Below, piece by piece: positions 34,952 to 43,599 of a DNA stretch of 64,000 bases (position 1 is the stretch's first letter; each line of letters begins with the position of its first letter). Location of the stretch: assembly GCA_017619315.1 (NCBI GenBank), contig JAFZSN010000003.1:1-64000 (forward strand), given 5' to 3'. The translations under genes were made by a program, and so were the position numbers. The stretch comes from Candidatus Saccharimonadota bacterium. Lineage in GTDB: Bacteria; Patescibacteriota; Saccharimonadia; Saccharimonadales; Saccharimonadaceae. The notes beneath the pieces are model-generated. The model was not told the origin of the DNA. It made no database searches and saw only the letters and a list, made by a program, of their open reading frames with translations.

Positions 34952-36444
34952 TATTTCATCTCCAATAGTTGCTTTAACTCTTCTAGTTTTGCATCGATTT
35001 CTTTTTCTAGTGATTCACGTTTTTCAATAAAGTTTTTGATTGTTTCTTCTGGACTAAGAATTACTTTTTCTTCCTGAGGAAAACCGCATAGATCTAAGTT
35101 ATAGTTATGATCTACAATTTCTTCGGCAGAATAGTTCTTAGCTTTGTATGTAGTAGCGCTATCGTCACTCTTCTTCTCATCTTCAATAACCCTGCGGTCG
35201 TTCCACCATTCCTTTACCGGGTTTAGATCTTTTAGGGCAATAGGATTCGTTTTGTTAAATGCTTTGCGGCCTTTTGGCATATCCATACGATAGAACCAGG
35301 TCTCTTTTGTTGGACCAGTGTTGTCGAAGAATAGCAAATTTGTTGCAATTGATGTATATGGTGCAAAAACACTGCCCGGAAGACGAATAATTGTATGAAG
35401 ATTAAATTCGTTTAGTAACTTTTTCTTTAATGCAACCTTTGCCTTATCGCTGCTGCCGAATAGGAAACCGTCTGGTAACACTACAGCCGCGCGGCCATTC
35501 TTCTTTAGGCGATACATGATAACTGCCATAAATAGGTCGGCCGTATCGCTGGATGCGATATCTTTAGGGAAGTGGTTTTTAACGTCTGCCTTTTCTTTAC
35601 CGCCGTATGGTGGATTCATTAAAATTACATCGAATTTATCTTCCTCGGTATAGTCAAGCACGTTCTTCGTAAGTGAGTTGTCGTGATAAATTTGTGGTAC
35701 GTCTACACCATGAAGAAGCATGTTCGTAATGCAGAGCATGTATGGGAACTGTTTCTTTTCGATGCCATAGATTGATGTCCCAAGTTCTTCGCGATCTGCA
35801 GTGCTTTTAACTTTCTTTTCTAACTGATGAATCCAGCTTGTTAAGAAACCACCTGTACCACAAGCAAAGTCCGCCATCTTTTCGCCGACTTTTGGATCTA
35901 CCACTTCAGCCATAAATTCTGTAATTGCGCGGGGAGTGTAAAATTCACCAGAAGAACCAGCGCTTTGGAGCTCCAGTAAAATTGATTCGTAGATTTCTCC
36001 AAATGCATGAGACTGCTCGTAATCACCAAAGTCAATTCCGTCAATTATGTTTAATATTTGACGAAGAAGCACGCCGTCTTTCATGTAGTTGTTTGCATCT
36101 TCAAAGGTTGTCTTTACGATTGATTTTTTGACTGGCGTATCATTTGTAATTTCAAGTTTTCTTAGGGTTGGGAAAAGGGTGTTGTTTACAAAATCAAGTA
36201 ATTTATCGCCAGTAATGGCTTTGCCAGAAAAATCGTCGTGAGCCCAGTTTTGCCACTGACACTCTTCTGGAATAATTGATGTCCAGCTAGGATCTTCAAA
36301 TTTCCATTCTTTTTCTTTTTCTGAATAAACCTTTAGGAAAAGCATCCAAGTAAGTTGCTCGATACGTTGCGCATCGCCGTTAACACCAGAGTCGTTCCAC
36401 ATTATTTGCCTAACTGATTTTACAAATGTTGATATGCTTGCCAT
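34951..36444 (-). CDS. hsdM: Type I restriction-modification DNA methyltransferase HsdM
   Basis: 497 residues. N-terminal helical HsdM_N domain, then an N6-adenine methyltransferase with motif I FACGTGGFL (193-201) and catalytic motif IV NPPY (277-280), and a C-terminal coiled helix (EKRESLEKEIDAKLEEL) for assembly with HsdS. It methylates host DNA at the HsdS target. It begins 5 bp after the GIY-YIG gene's stop. Confidence 0.96.
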   Translation of the reverse strand: MASISTFVKSVRQIMWNDSGVNGDAQRIEQLTWMLFLKVYSEKEKEWKFEDPSWTSIIPEECQWQNWAHDDFSGKAITGDKLLDFVNNTLFPTLRKLEITNDTPVKKSIVKTTFEDANNYMKDGVLLRQILNIIDGIDFGDYEQSHAFGEIYESILLELQSAGSSGEFYTPRAITEFMAEVVDPKVGEKMADFACGTGGFLTSWIHQLEKKVKSTADREELGTSIYGIEKKQFPYMLCITNMLLHGVDVPQIYHDNSLTKNVLDYTEEDKFDVILMNPPYGGKEKADVKNHFPKDIASSDTADLFMAVIMYRLKKNGRAAVVLPDGFLFGSSDKAKVALKKKLLNEFNLHTIIRLPGSVFAPYTSIATNLLFFDNTGPTKETWFYRMDMPKGRKAFNKTNPIALKDLNPVKEWWNDRRVIEDEKKSDDSATTYKAKNYSAEEIVDHNYNLDLCGFPQEEKVILSPEETIKNFIEKRESLEKEIDAKLEELKQLLEMK

Positions 36445-36449
36445 CTTTT

Positions 36450-37139
36450 CTATTCCTCCTCATCTTTATTTCTATAAATATCAATCGACTCTCCATCATC
36501 GTTTTTCCAAATAACCCAACCATTGTTAGCAGCCCCCAGCGGTATCCAGCCAGCAGTTGAAGGAGAATTACATTCAATATCTTCTTGAAGAATATTATCT
36601 TCAATAATAGCGTTTTTTCTTACTTCAGGCATCCAGCCACCTTTTACCGGGGCACAAATACTCCCTTTTTCGACGACAAAAAGACCATCTTCTACACGCA
36701 TAGTTGCTTCGACCGCACCAAAGCCTTTTTTAATTTCGCTTAAATGGTATATACCATCTGGAATTTTTTCCCAATTTGCTTTGACTACGCGTTCTCTAGT
36801 AGCCTTCTTGAATACTTCTTCTTTAGATTCGTTTCTAGGATCTGGATATATTTGCTTTCCATCAAAAGATGACAATAACTGGACGACAAGATCAATGTCT
36901 AGCGCAAATAGCTCAGTATTTGGGACTCTCGATTTACCAAAAATATCATCAAGTAAAGTTTCTTTTTCGTCATAATTGCCAACTTCAATAGCAAAGTGTC
37001 TTTTAAGTCCAACTACGTTAGAATATCCATTACGTTCAAGGTTATACATACGAGACTCGAATTTGTCCTCTCCGCACTTGCCTATTTTTACGAGACCTGG
37101 TACAACCGTAGTCATGCAATACAAAATACCTTTCGCCAT
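36450..37139 (-). CDS. GIY-YIG (T5orf172/MUG113-like) protein with DUF4357-like domain
   Basis: 229 residues. Residues 4-22 (GILYCMTTVVPGLVKIGKC) match the GIY-YIG nuclease core of the T5orf172/MUG113 type, followed by RMYNLERNGYSNV and an acidic residue in YDEKETLLDDIFG. The C-terminal part (about 125-222) with GAVEATMRVEDGLFVVEKGS and NSPSTAGWIPLGAANNGWVIW resembles DUF4357, often fused to or near restriction systems. Located between hsdR and hsdM with gaps of 10 and 5 bp, so it is co-transcribed. It may nick or bind modified DNA; the exact role is unknown. Confidence 0.75.
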   Translation of the reverse strand: MAKGILYCMTTVVPGLVKIGKCGEDKFESRMYNLERNGYSNVVGLKRHFAIEVGNYDEKETLLDDIFGKSRVPNTELFALDIDLVVQLLSSFDGKQIYPDPRNESKEEVFKKATRERVVKANWEKIPDGIYHLSEIKKGFGAVEATMRVEDGLFVVEKGSICAPVKGGWMPEVRKNAIIEDNILQEDIECNSPSTAGWIPLGAANNGWVIWKNDDGESIDIYRNKDEEE

Positions 37140-37149
37140 ATTATCTCCT

Positions 37150-39570
37150 TTACTTATATAATTCTTTGATTAAATCTTTCGTCATTCTGTCGTAGGCTTC
37201 TGTGCCGCCAAATCGTTCTGCAATTCTGATTGGGCTCCCGTATTGTTCGAATTCTTCTAGTTTTAGTACAGATGTCTTTTCGATTTCATCTAGGCCAAAT
37301 TCAGTATATTTATCTAGAAGCAAATTTATAATAATCTTTTGGAATTCATCTGGATATCTCTCCAAAAAGCTACCTTCTCTGACCGCTTTAGCGCGCTCAT
37401 ATCGCGATTTAGCTGGCTGATTATATACCAACTCACGTATAAGATCGTAATCATCTACATCGCTAGAATCCGTCTCGTTCTTAAATGCTTCCAAGTCGAT
37501 ACCCTTCGCGGCGATATCATGCTCCGTCATTCTCCTTGAACCACGGCTCAGCCATATTTCATCAAAATCATCAATCGTCGGGAACATTTCAACAAATGTC
37601 CGTTTAATATAATCCGAAATGCTTTCAGTTCTTATTAACTTACCACTCTCGAAATCATATATTTTTACTTCTTCATTAACAACTTTAACTCTACAACCAT
37701 CAGCATCAACAATCGGCGTTTCATTATCGACAAAAGTAATTCCGCCACCAGTTAACTTTGGTCTTGTGTAGCCACCGTTGCCGGGTGTATAACCAGAGCT
37801 AACCTCAACTGGACCGTCCCACTTTTGATCAGCAAATTGTTTTGTATTGCCGCGAAAGTCCATAACTGTAAAATGTGTTTTGCCTTCATTGACGCGTAAA
37901 CGAGTGCCGCGGCCAATAATCTGTTTGAATTCTGTCATAGAGCCAATCACTTCATCCAATACGATAAGTTTAACCATCTTACAATCAACGCCAGTAGACA
38001 AAAGCTTAGATGTCGTTGCAATTACCGGGTATTTTTCACTAACTGAAATGAAATAATCTAGCTTTTCTTTACCAAACTTATCACCACCAGTAATACGTAC
38101 GATATAATCAGGATTCTCTTTCATCATATCATCATTAAAATTAACGAGCTCCATACGCATTCTATCCGCCGCAGCTTCGGTCGGACAAAACACAATCGTC
38201 TTCTGCATACGATCCGTCTGTTTTAAATAATCAGTAATTTTAGCGGCCACCTCGCGAGTACGATCACGGAGCACAATAGTTGTATCAAAATCAGAATTTG
38301 TATAGATACGATCCGGAATTTCGTTTCCGTTTTCATCCAACTGACCGGCCATAGGACGCCAACCGTCGGTAATATTGGTAGTTTCTTCAATAACGTTAAA
38401 AGGTGCCAAGAAACCGTCTTCAATACCTTCTTTCAGACTATAAGTATAAACCGGCTCACCAAAGTAGCTAATATTCGAAACGTCATTGGTTTCTTTTGGT
38501 GTTGCGGTCATACCAATTTGTGTTGCAACGCTAAAATATTCTAGAATCTTATGCCAGTTACTTGCTTCTTTTGCACTACCACGATGGCACTCGTCTACTA
38601 TTACTAAATCGAAAAAGTCGCGAGAGAAAAGTTGCTCAAGACGGCTAGAAACGTCAGTGTTTTCAATCACACCATCTCCATCTTCATCGTATTCCTCTTC
38701 TTCATTATCTAAGACATTTTCATCTCTATCTGCAAGCTGTTGATACAACGAAAAATAAACATCATATGCACCAATGGTTTCGCGCGTATCTTTGCGAAAG
38801 TTGATCTTATGAATTTGTCTTTCCAGTGGCTTAAAGTCTTGTTCAATAGATTGATCTACGAGAATATTGCGATCCGCAAGATATAAAATCTTGCGCTTCA
38901 TACCACTCTGCAATAGACGATATATAATCTGGAATGCAGTATAAGTTTTGCCGGTGCCTGTTGCCATTACGAGCAAAATACGATTTTGACCATTCGCTAC
39001 GGCATTAATGGTACGGTTAATTGCAATACGTTGGTAATAACGCGGCGTGTTAGTGTTTTGGCCAGAGTAATACGGCTGTTTAATAATATCTTGTCCTGGC
39101 ATAAAGTATGAAACGCTAGGCGTTTCGCTCTTAGCCTGCGCTAAGCGAACAAGCAGTTCTTGCCTCCTGGGAAATTCTGTTAATGGAATATCACGTTCAC
39201 GCCCAGTGAGAAAATCATGCTCAACAAAATAATCGCCATTTGAACTATAGGCGAAAGGAATATCCAGCTTCCTTGCATATTCGATAGCTTGCTGCAAACC
39301 AAAAATAGCGGTATGATTATTGTCTTTTGCTTCTACTACGGCAATTGGGTAATTAGTTTCAGTATAGAGAACGTAATCGGCAAACTTTGGCTTTTCGCGA
39401 TGAGCAAGATTGCCGCTAAGGCTAATTTTCCCGTCTGTGAATTTAGTTTTTATTTTAAGTTCCATGCGGAATTCGTCATTTTTCCATCCGGCAGCATTCA
39501 GCGCTGGCGTAATATAACGATTCTTGATATCTTCTTCGCTGAGCTCCTTTTTATTCGTATAATTATCCAT
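37150..39570 (-). CDS. hsdR: Type I restriction endonuclease subunit HsdR (EcoEI-like)
   Basis: 806 residues. An N-terminal PD-(D/E)xK nuclease (Asp65, Glu80-x-Lys82 in PIAVVEAK), then an SF2 translocase with MATGTGKTYTAFQ, the DECH box (VDECHRGS), motif III GMTATP and motif VI QIIGRGTRLR, and a C-terminal helical domain. It translocates and cuts DNA lacking the methyl mark. First gene of a six-gene operon; a GTGGTATAAT-type -10 box lies at 39609-39614. The region looks more A/T-rich in codon use than its neighbours, suggesting acquisition. Confidence 0.95.
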   Translation of the reverse strand: MDNYTNKKELSEEDIKNRYITPALNAAGWKNDEFRMELKIKTKFTDGKISLSGNLAHREKPKFADYVLYTETNYPIAVVEAKDNNHTAIFGLQQAIEYARKLDIPFAYSSNGDYFVEHDFLTGRERDIPLTEFPRRQELLVRLAQAKSETPSVSYFMPGQDIIKQPYYSGQNTNTPRYYQRIAINRTINAVANGQNRILLVMATGTGKTYTAFQIIYRLLQSGMKRKILYLADRNILVDQSIEQDFKPLERQIHKINFRKDTRETIGAYDVYFSLYQQLADRDENVLDNEEEEYDEDGDGVIENTDVSSRLEQLFSRDFFDLVIVDECHRGSAKEASNWHKILEYFSVATQIGMTATPKETNDVSNISYFGEPVYTYSLKEGIEDGFLAPFNVIEETTNITDGWRPMAGQLDENGNEIPDRIYTNSDFDTTIVLRDRTREVAAKITDYLKQTDRMQKTIVFCPTEAAADRMRMELVNFNDDMMKENPDYIVRITGGDKFGKEKLDYFISVSEKYPVIATTSKLLSTGVDCKMVKLIVLDEVIGSMTEFKQIIGRGTRLRVNEGKTHFTVMDFRGNTKQFADQKWDGPVEVSSGYTPGNGGYTRPKLTGGGITFVDNETPIVDADGCRVKVVNEEVKIYDFESGKLIRTESISDYIKRTFVEMFPTIDDFDEIWLSRGSRRMTEHDIAAKGIDLEAFKNETDSSDVDDYDLIRELVYNQPAKSRYERAKAVREGSFLERYPDEFQKIIINLLLDKYTEFGLDEIEKTSVLKLEEFEQYGSPIRIAERFGGTEAYDRMTKDLIKELYK

Positions 39571-39742
39571 ATTATTTGCCGCAATTAGTTATTAATAACC
39601 CTATTATAATTATACCACAATAACACCTTAAAACGACCGCCAAGGCATCCATCTTCATCCCAAAATTTTTCCATCTTTTTACATTATTCTTTCTATTTTA
39701 TCTTATTTTTCCACAACCCCACCCCTGTTTACCATTTGCATT

Positions 39743-39784
39743 TTGACAAAACTATTGACATATTGCATAATATCGTGATATAAT
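39743..39784 (+). promoter_or_regulatory. Two overlapping consensus promoters, plus strand
   Basis: TTGACA (39743-39748)-N17-CATAAT (39766-39771), and TTGACA (39755-39760)-N18-TATAAT (39779-39784). Both point to the short RNA at 39791. Two perfect -35 boxes 12 bp apart are the strongest promoter signal in the window, yet no protein gene follows on this strand. Confidence 0.8.
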
Positions 39785-39798
39785 AAGAATATATCACG
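39774..39798. promoter_or_regulatory. Operator-like perfect inverted repeat over the -10 box
   Basis: CGTGATATA-N7-TATATCACG spans the second -10 box and the expected start site. Repressor binding here would block the promoter. It also resembles the palindrome part of the tRNA-associated elements, being followed immediately by ACGCAGGGA. Confidence 0.65.
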
Positions 39799-39848
39799 AC
39801 GCAGGGATGCACCGAACGGAGAAATACCTAAGGCGAACCTGCTTTTTT
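39791..39848 (+). ncRNA. Candidate short structured RNA with intrinsic terminator
   Basis: From the expected start near 39791 the RNA reaches GCAGG (39801-39805), which pairs with CCTGC (39838-39842), followed by TTTTTT (39843-39848). Between the arms are GGGATGC, GGAGAAATACC and GCGAACCTG, which recall parts of the TPP riboswitch (GGGGTGC, CTGAGAAATACC, GAACCTGA), but the second arm of that riboswitch is missing. The terminator overlaps the 3' end of the NYN gene on the other strand. It could be a small regulatory or antisense RNA. Confidence 0.5.
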
Positions 39849-40367
39849 GATTGTTTTCCTTTTCCTTTTGAGTTCAATCTTTTTTCTTACTGCGGGATCA
39901 TCTAAATAAACCCTATAAGTATCAGCCATCTTACGTTTATAAAGTGAAGATAGATTCTTGCGACTTGGCGCCAATAGTTTTCCGAATTTACCTTTTTTGA
40001 TTAGGTAGTCAACCATGCGCCAATAGTCACCATCACCAGACACAAGCACTACTTTGTCAAACTTCTCTTTCTCGATCAGACTTTTCATAACCGCAAACAC
40101 AATATCTGTGTCTACGTTGCCTTTCTTTTTACTGAGCGCACTTTCTGCATGTTCGCGAAACACTACATTATATCCAAATTCCTGAAGAGCATTATATAAT
40201 TCCTGGTTCTTTGAATCATAAGCACCTATAAAATAGTAGGCTTCGCTTACGTCATATTTCTGATTAAGATAAATACGAAATCTATTCAAATCAACATTCC
40301 AAGACGGTTTAGTCTTGTATGTACCAAGCTTTAGATTTTGCCCATCTATAAATGCCTGATTACTCAT
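39828..40367 (-). CDS. NYN-domain (LabA/PIN-like) nuclease
   Basis: 179 residues from the ATG at 40367; a TTG two codons earlier is less likely because a TATCAT box ends 7 nt before this ATG. Acidic active-site motifs of the NYN/PIN fold are visible: AFIDGQNLK (Asp8-region), NVDTDIVFAVMKSL and VLVSGDGDYWRMVDYL. The C-terminus is very basic (KKIELKRKRKTIKKAG), for RNA binding. NYN proteins are predicted ribonucleases. It stands just upstream of the restriction operon on the same strand, separated by the promoter-operator-RNA region. Confidence 0.85.
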   Translation of the reverse strand: MSNQAFIDGQNLKLGTYKTKPSWNVDLNRFRIYLNQKYDVSEAYYFIGAYDSKNQELYNALQEFGYNVVFREHAESALSKKKGNVDTDIVFAVMKSLIEKEKFDKVVLVSGDGDYWRMVDYLIKKGKFGKLLAPSRKNLSSLYKRKMADTYRVYLDDPAVRKKIELKRKRKTIKKAGSP

Positions 40368-40466
40368 ACCCAATATGATATCACTATTCTCTAAATATTT
40401 TCAACCGTGTGCATTTTCATAATAATATAATTAAATCATAAGGTATAATTCGAAGACCGTTTTTTG

Positions 40467-40907
40467 CTATTTACACTCTACTGTTTTTGAAATCGCATTA
40501 AAACACAAATTCTGTATTTCCCTATTCCACTTGAGCCGATCATATTTCGGCGGCACACTGCCCCTATCACCATCCGCAACAATTCTCTCAAGCAGCTCCC
40601 CTAGTTCCCCTTCCGACACAGCCCCAGACACTTCAGCCATCCAAAATATCAACTCACCACAAACAATACTTTTGCTAAACACCTTATCTTCCGAAACACT
40701 CGGAATATACTCTTCAATCAAATGCCAATACTGCGTCGGCTCTGCCTTCGTATAATCCACAGTTAGCCCGCGCCTCTTCGCTATATCTATATATCCACCG
40801 CCAGTTTGCTGATACCCAGCCTTAATAAGCCTCTCGGTCAGCGGACAAGGAACATCCTTTTTGTCTTCGAAAAACTCTTTTACTTGGCGAATATTCATAT
40901 TATTCAT
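40467..40907 (-). CDS. Hypothetical protein of a three-gene cassette
   Basis: 146 residues, soluble, mixed helix and strand: IRQVKEFFEDKKDVPCPLTERLIKAGYQQTGGGYIDIAKRRGL, then PTQYWHLIEEYIPSVSED and a conserved-looking end VPPKYDRLKWNREIQNLCFN. Cys residues do not form an obvious metal site. No family recognised. It overlaps the upstream gene by 8 bp, so it is the last gene of a coupled operon 41945 to 40467. Confidence 0.6.
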   Translation of the reverse strand: MNNMNIRQVKEFFEDKKDVPCPLTERLIKAGYQQTGGGYIDIAKRRGLTVDYTKAEPTQYWHLIEEYIPSVSEDKVFSKSIVCGELIFWMAEVSGAVSEGELGELLERIVADGDRGSVPPKYDRLKWNREIQNLCFNAISKTVECK

Positions 40908-41643
40908 TCCCTCCTAAATTAATCATCCCATTCCTCCCCTCCACAAACCTAACTTCCTTCTCCAAAAACTCCAAATACCCCTCCACGCTTCTCGGCATTG
41001 GATCGTCCCCAAATTCCCGCCAACCATCCCAAAATCTCACTGCACCATAATCATCAGAAACCAAATCATTCAGCAAAAAGAAATCCACATACCCCCTAAA
41101 ATCCACGAACAAATCAAAAAAATCTTTATCCGCCACGAGCACCTCGTAAAGCGGACTCCGCTCACCTAGATAATATCTCCTAATACATTCCAGGGTAATA
41201 TCAAACCGATCGCATATCAACGGATTCGTCGCACGGTTTTGATTAATACTATTCCTGTGTTTCGGAAAAATAATTTCTCCACCAATCGTATACGTCTTAT
41301 GCAAGAATTCCTCCACGAACCCCCGATAATCCGCCACCGACGCCTCAACCTTTTCAAGTAATTCCCGGTTCTTCTGCCACCGAAAACTCGCGATAATCGA
41401 GTCACTTCCAAACCTCATCCCCTTCCACGTAAGATAATCCGTAGGGCTAACCGCGAGCTCAAACAACTCGCCATTCGGCAACTTCTTACTCCACGCTTTC
41501 TGCTGATCTAGCTGCATCGCTTTGCAATTCGTATCCGGATCAGAATTTCCCCCACCAAACCCACCATTATTCTCCCAAAAATTATCCCAATAGTGTGGCG
41601 TCTCGTTAGTGTAATCATTTATCTCCATATCAACATCCATCAT
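40900..41643 (-). CDS. Hypothetical protein of a three-gene cassette (DUF6994-like?)
   Basis: 247 residues, soluble. Trp/Tyr/Phe-rich with NETPHYWDNFWENNGGFGGGNSDPD near the start is over-long to quote further; notable parts are AWSKKLPNGELFEL, GMRFGSDSIIASFRWQKN and IIFPKHRNSINQNR, then CIRRYYLGERSPLY. These recall a family annotated DUF6994 found in many Firmicutes, but I hold this loosely. No enzyme motif is evident. Its ATG overlaps the upstream stop as TAATG. Confidence 0.6.
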   Translation of the reverse strand: MMDVDMEINDYTNETPHYWDNFWENNGGFGGGNSDPDTNCKAMQLDQQKAWSKKLPNGELFELAVSPTDYLTWKGMRFGSDSIIASFRWQKNRELLEKVEASVADYRGFVEEFLHKTYTIGGEIIFPKHRNSINQNRATNPLICDRFDITLECIRRYYLGERSPLYEVLVADKDFFDLFVDFRGYVDFFLLNDLVSDDYGAVRFWDGWREFGDDPMPRSVEGYLEFLEKEVRFVEGRNGMINLGGNE

Positions 41644-41945
41644 TACCCAGTGTACTCAAACAACACAGTCCCGCTAATCTTCCCCCCAGAATCCTTGTCC
41701 CGAATAGAAATTTCACGCTGCAAAACAAATTCAAATCTTCTATCATCAAATTTCAACAAATGCGGAAAGACATCAAAGATATAATCACCCAAATAGTCAG
41801 TCACAATCAAAAGATATTTTTTCCCGTCATTCTCATAAAGATAAACCCAAGTATCAGAGCCAACCTCATAATGATTCTCTTCCACAAAATCCCCGCAACC
41901 ATACGCAGCCATCACTTCTTTTCGTTCAGATTTCGTCAAATACAT
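41643..41945 (-). CDS. Hypothetical small protein heading the three-gene cassette
   Basis: 100 residues from the ATG at 41945 (MYLTKSERKEVMAAYGCGD). The frame opens eight codons earlier, but those codons contain TATAAT (41952-41957), 6 nt before this ATG, so the shorter leaderless start is preferred. Alternating beta strands (SDTWVYLYENDGKKYLLIVTDYLG, FEFVLQREISIRD) suggest a small beta-sandwich. Function unknown. Confidence 0.6.
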   Translation of the reverse strand: MYLTKSERKEVMAAYGCGDFVEENHYEVGSDTWVYLYENDGKKYLLIVTDYLGDYIFDVFPHLLKFDDRRFEFVLQREISIRDKDSGGKISGTVLFEYTG

Positions 41946-41966
41946 ACCTATATTATAATACGTAAA

Positions 41967-41996
41967 CAAAAAAGCTGACGAATACGCCAGCTTTTA
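41967..41996 (-). terminator. Terminator of the transglutaminase gene
   Basis: On the minus strand AAAAGCTGGCG-tatt-CGTCAGCTTTTTT, between the transglutaminase stop (42031) and the next promoter. Confidence 0.88.
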
Positions 41997-42030
41997 TGTA
42001 GGTTGGTGATTTTTTAATTCTTGGGCACAA

Positions 42031-43392
42031 TTAAACGATCTTGAACTTAATCTTGATCTTCCCACTGTAGCCCCCTTTCAGGGTAATTACAGCAGTCCCC
42101 CAACCTTTTTTCTTGTTATGACTATAGCTCACGCTATAGTCCAGGCCTCGTTTCAGTGCCAAACCCTTCACCATTTGCACGTTCGTAGATATTGTGTAGT
42201 ATCTATAAACTTTCGCGAAAGGTTTAAACGTCTTATCAAATGGCCTCGCCGATTTAGCCTTGCCAAGTTTATACTTCTTGGTAGACTTGACCATACCGGA
42301 GATCTCGCTCCGATACAGGCTAATGAAAGGCCATTCCATGCCCTCGTACCGAGAGTCCGCAGCTCTCTCAGGATAATACGTATAATACCCCGGTGCTTTT
42401 TTGCCCGGATGCCCCGGCAAAAGTCCATTATCGCTCACAAGAAAATACGCAGTGTGCCCCGTAGAAGGACCACCGAGTGGATCATCCCACGTCGCATCCA
42501 CATGGTACCACTGATTCCCTAGTTTAACACGATTCCATACGTGTAGATAAAGTGTATCGTAAACAAACTCGCACTTTATCTTCGCATTCGTCTGTCTAAC
42601 CAGCTCATCGACCAATACCTTAAAAGCCAAGGCATATCCTTTGCAGACCGCCTTGCGATTCACGAGGGCCCCGTACTCATTAAAGAGCACCTTATATCTC
42701 TTGTCTCCTTTGTGAAAAGCGTCAATCCCAACAGTATCATATTCCACGTTAAAAACTAGCCAGTCATGAATCGCCTTCAGGCGCTGAACAGCATTTAGCG
42801 GTTTCCCATTATACCGAGCAGCTATAACTTTTGATACCACATCCTTCACAACTTTCTCGTATTTCCCATAGCAAGCAACAGCCTTACTCCTCGAGCACTC
42901 TCGCTCATCCGGACCACGCCACCGAGTTACGGAAATCGAAGTAATTACACTACGATAATTGTCTTCTCCAACTTTCCGAGTCTGGATAGTGTAATCCATC
43001 CCACTGATGAGCCACATTCCTTGTGGGTCTTTGTTCAGTGAGAATAGCATTTCCCCGCCCTGCTGCGTGTAGAAGTACGCAAAATAATTCATGCGACTTT
43101 CAGCGGATATCTCATAATCATTTTCAACGTAAAACGGAGACTTTTTGAAACTCCAGGTAATTTTATCACCAGGAACTCTTCCGGACTCCAACTTCTTATA
43201 CAAAGGCAGCAGATAATCTCGCATTGCCCTCTCCATATTCCCGCCATAAAGCGTTGTATGAACATCAAACTCCTCATACTTCTTCACGACTTTAATGGCT
43301 TCAGGCGTCGCTGCCGCCTTTGCCGAAGGCGCAAATACCACCAAAAATCCCAAAAACAACAGCGTAGCTACTACAATAAGACCTTTTTTCAA
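42031..43392 (-). CDS. Secreted transglutaminase-like protein
   Basis: 453 residues with a signal peptide (1-27, AKA-A cleavage). A transglutaminase/protease core contains Cys250 in NRKAVCKGYA, His284 in LHVWNRV and Asp299 in YHVDATWDDP, in the right order for a catalytic triad. It ends with a small beta domain (about 395-453, SYSHNKKKGWGTAVITLKGG) like a C-terminal module of surface proteins. Probably a surface or secreted cysteine protease or cross-linking enzyme. GGTGG lies 12 nt before the ATG. Confidence 0.87.
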   Translation of the reverse strand: MKKGLIVVATLLFLGFLVVFAPSAKAAATPEAIKVVKKYEEFDVHTTLYGGNMERAMRDYLLPLYKKLESGRVPGDKITWSFKKSPFYVENDYEISAESRMNYFAYFYTQQGGEMLFSLNKDPQGMWLISGMDYTIQTRKVGEDNYRSVITSISVTRWRGPDERECSRSKAVACYGKYEKVVKDVVSKVIAARYNGKPLNAVQRLKAIHDWLVFNVEYDTVGIDAFHKGDKRYKVLFNEYGALVNRKAVCKGYALAFKVLVDELVRQTNAKIKCEFVYDTLYLHVWNRVKLGNQWYHVDATWDDPLGGPSTGHTAYFLVSDNGLLPGHPGKKAPGYYTYYPERAADSRYEGMEWPFISLYRSEISGMVKSTKKYKLGKAKSARPFDKTFKPFAKVYRYYTISTNVQMVKGLALKRGLDYSVSYSHNKKKGWGTAVITLKGGYSGKIKIKFKIV

Positions 43393-43599
43393 AAAATCAC
43401 CACCTTTAAAAGACCCTAGGTCAAAATACTTACAATTTCAAATAACCTACTCTATTATTATATAATAATTCCACTATTATTTCAAGAGAGAACCTTCATG
43501 CATTACTGCAACATCTTATTTGCAATAAAAAGATATTTATGTTATAATATACGTAGTATTTGGTTACAAACGATCTTTAAAAATTAAGGGGGTATTTAA

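Noticed and set aside
32340..39620. Prophage or transposon carrying the restriction genes
   Set aside because: No integrase, transposase or phage structural gene is visible; only a tRNA-Lys with a 3'-end copy at one side hints at integration.
39791..39848. Functional TPP riboswitch
   Set aside because: Only parts of one arm match; the second arm with the pyrophosphate-binding sequence is absent and no thiamine gene follows.
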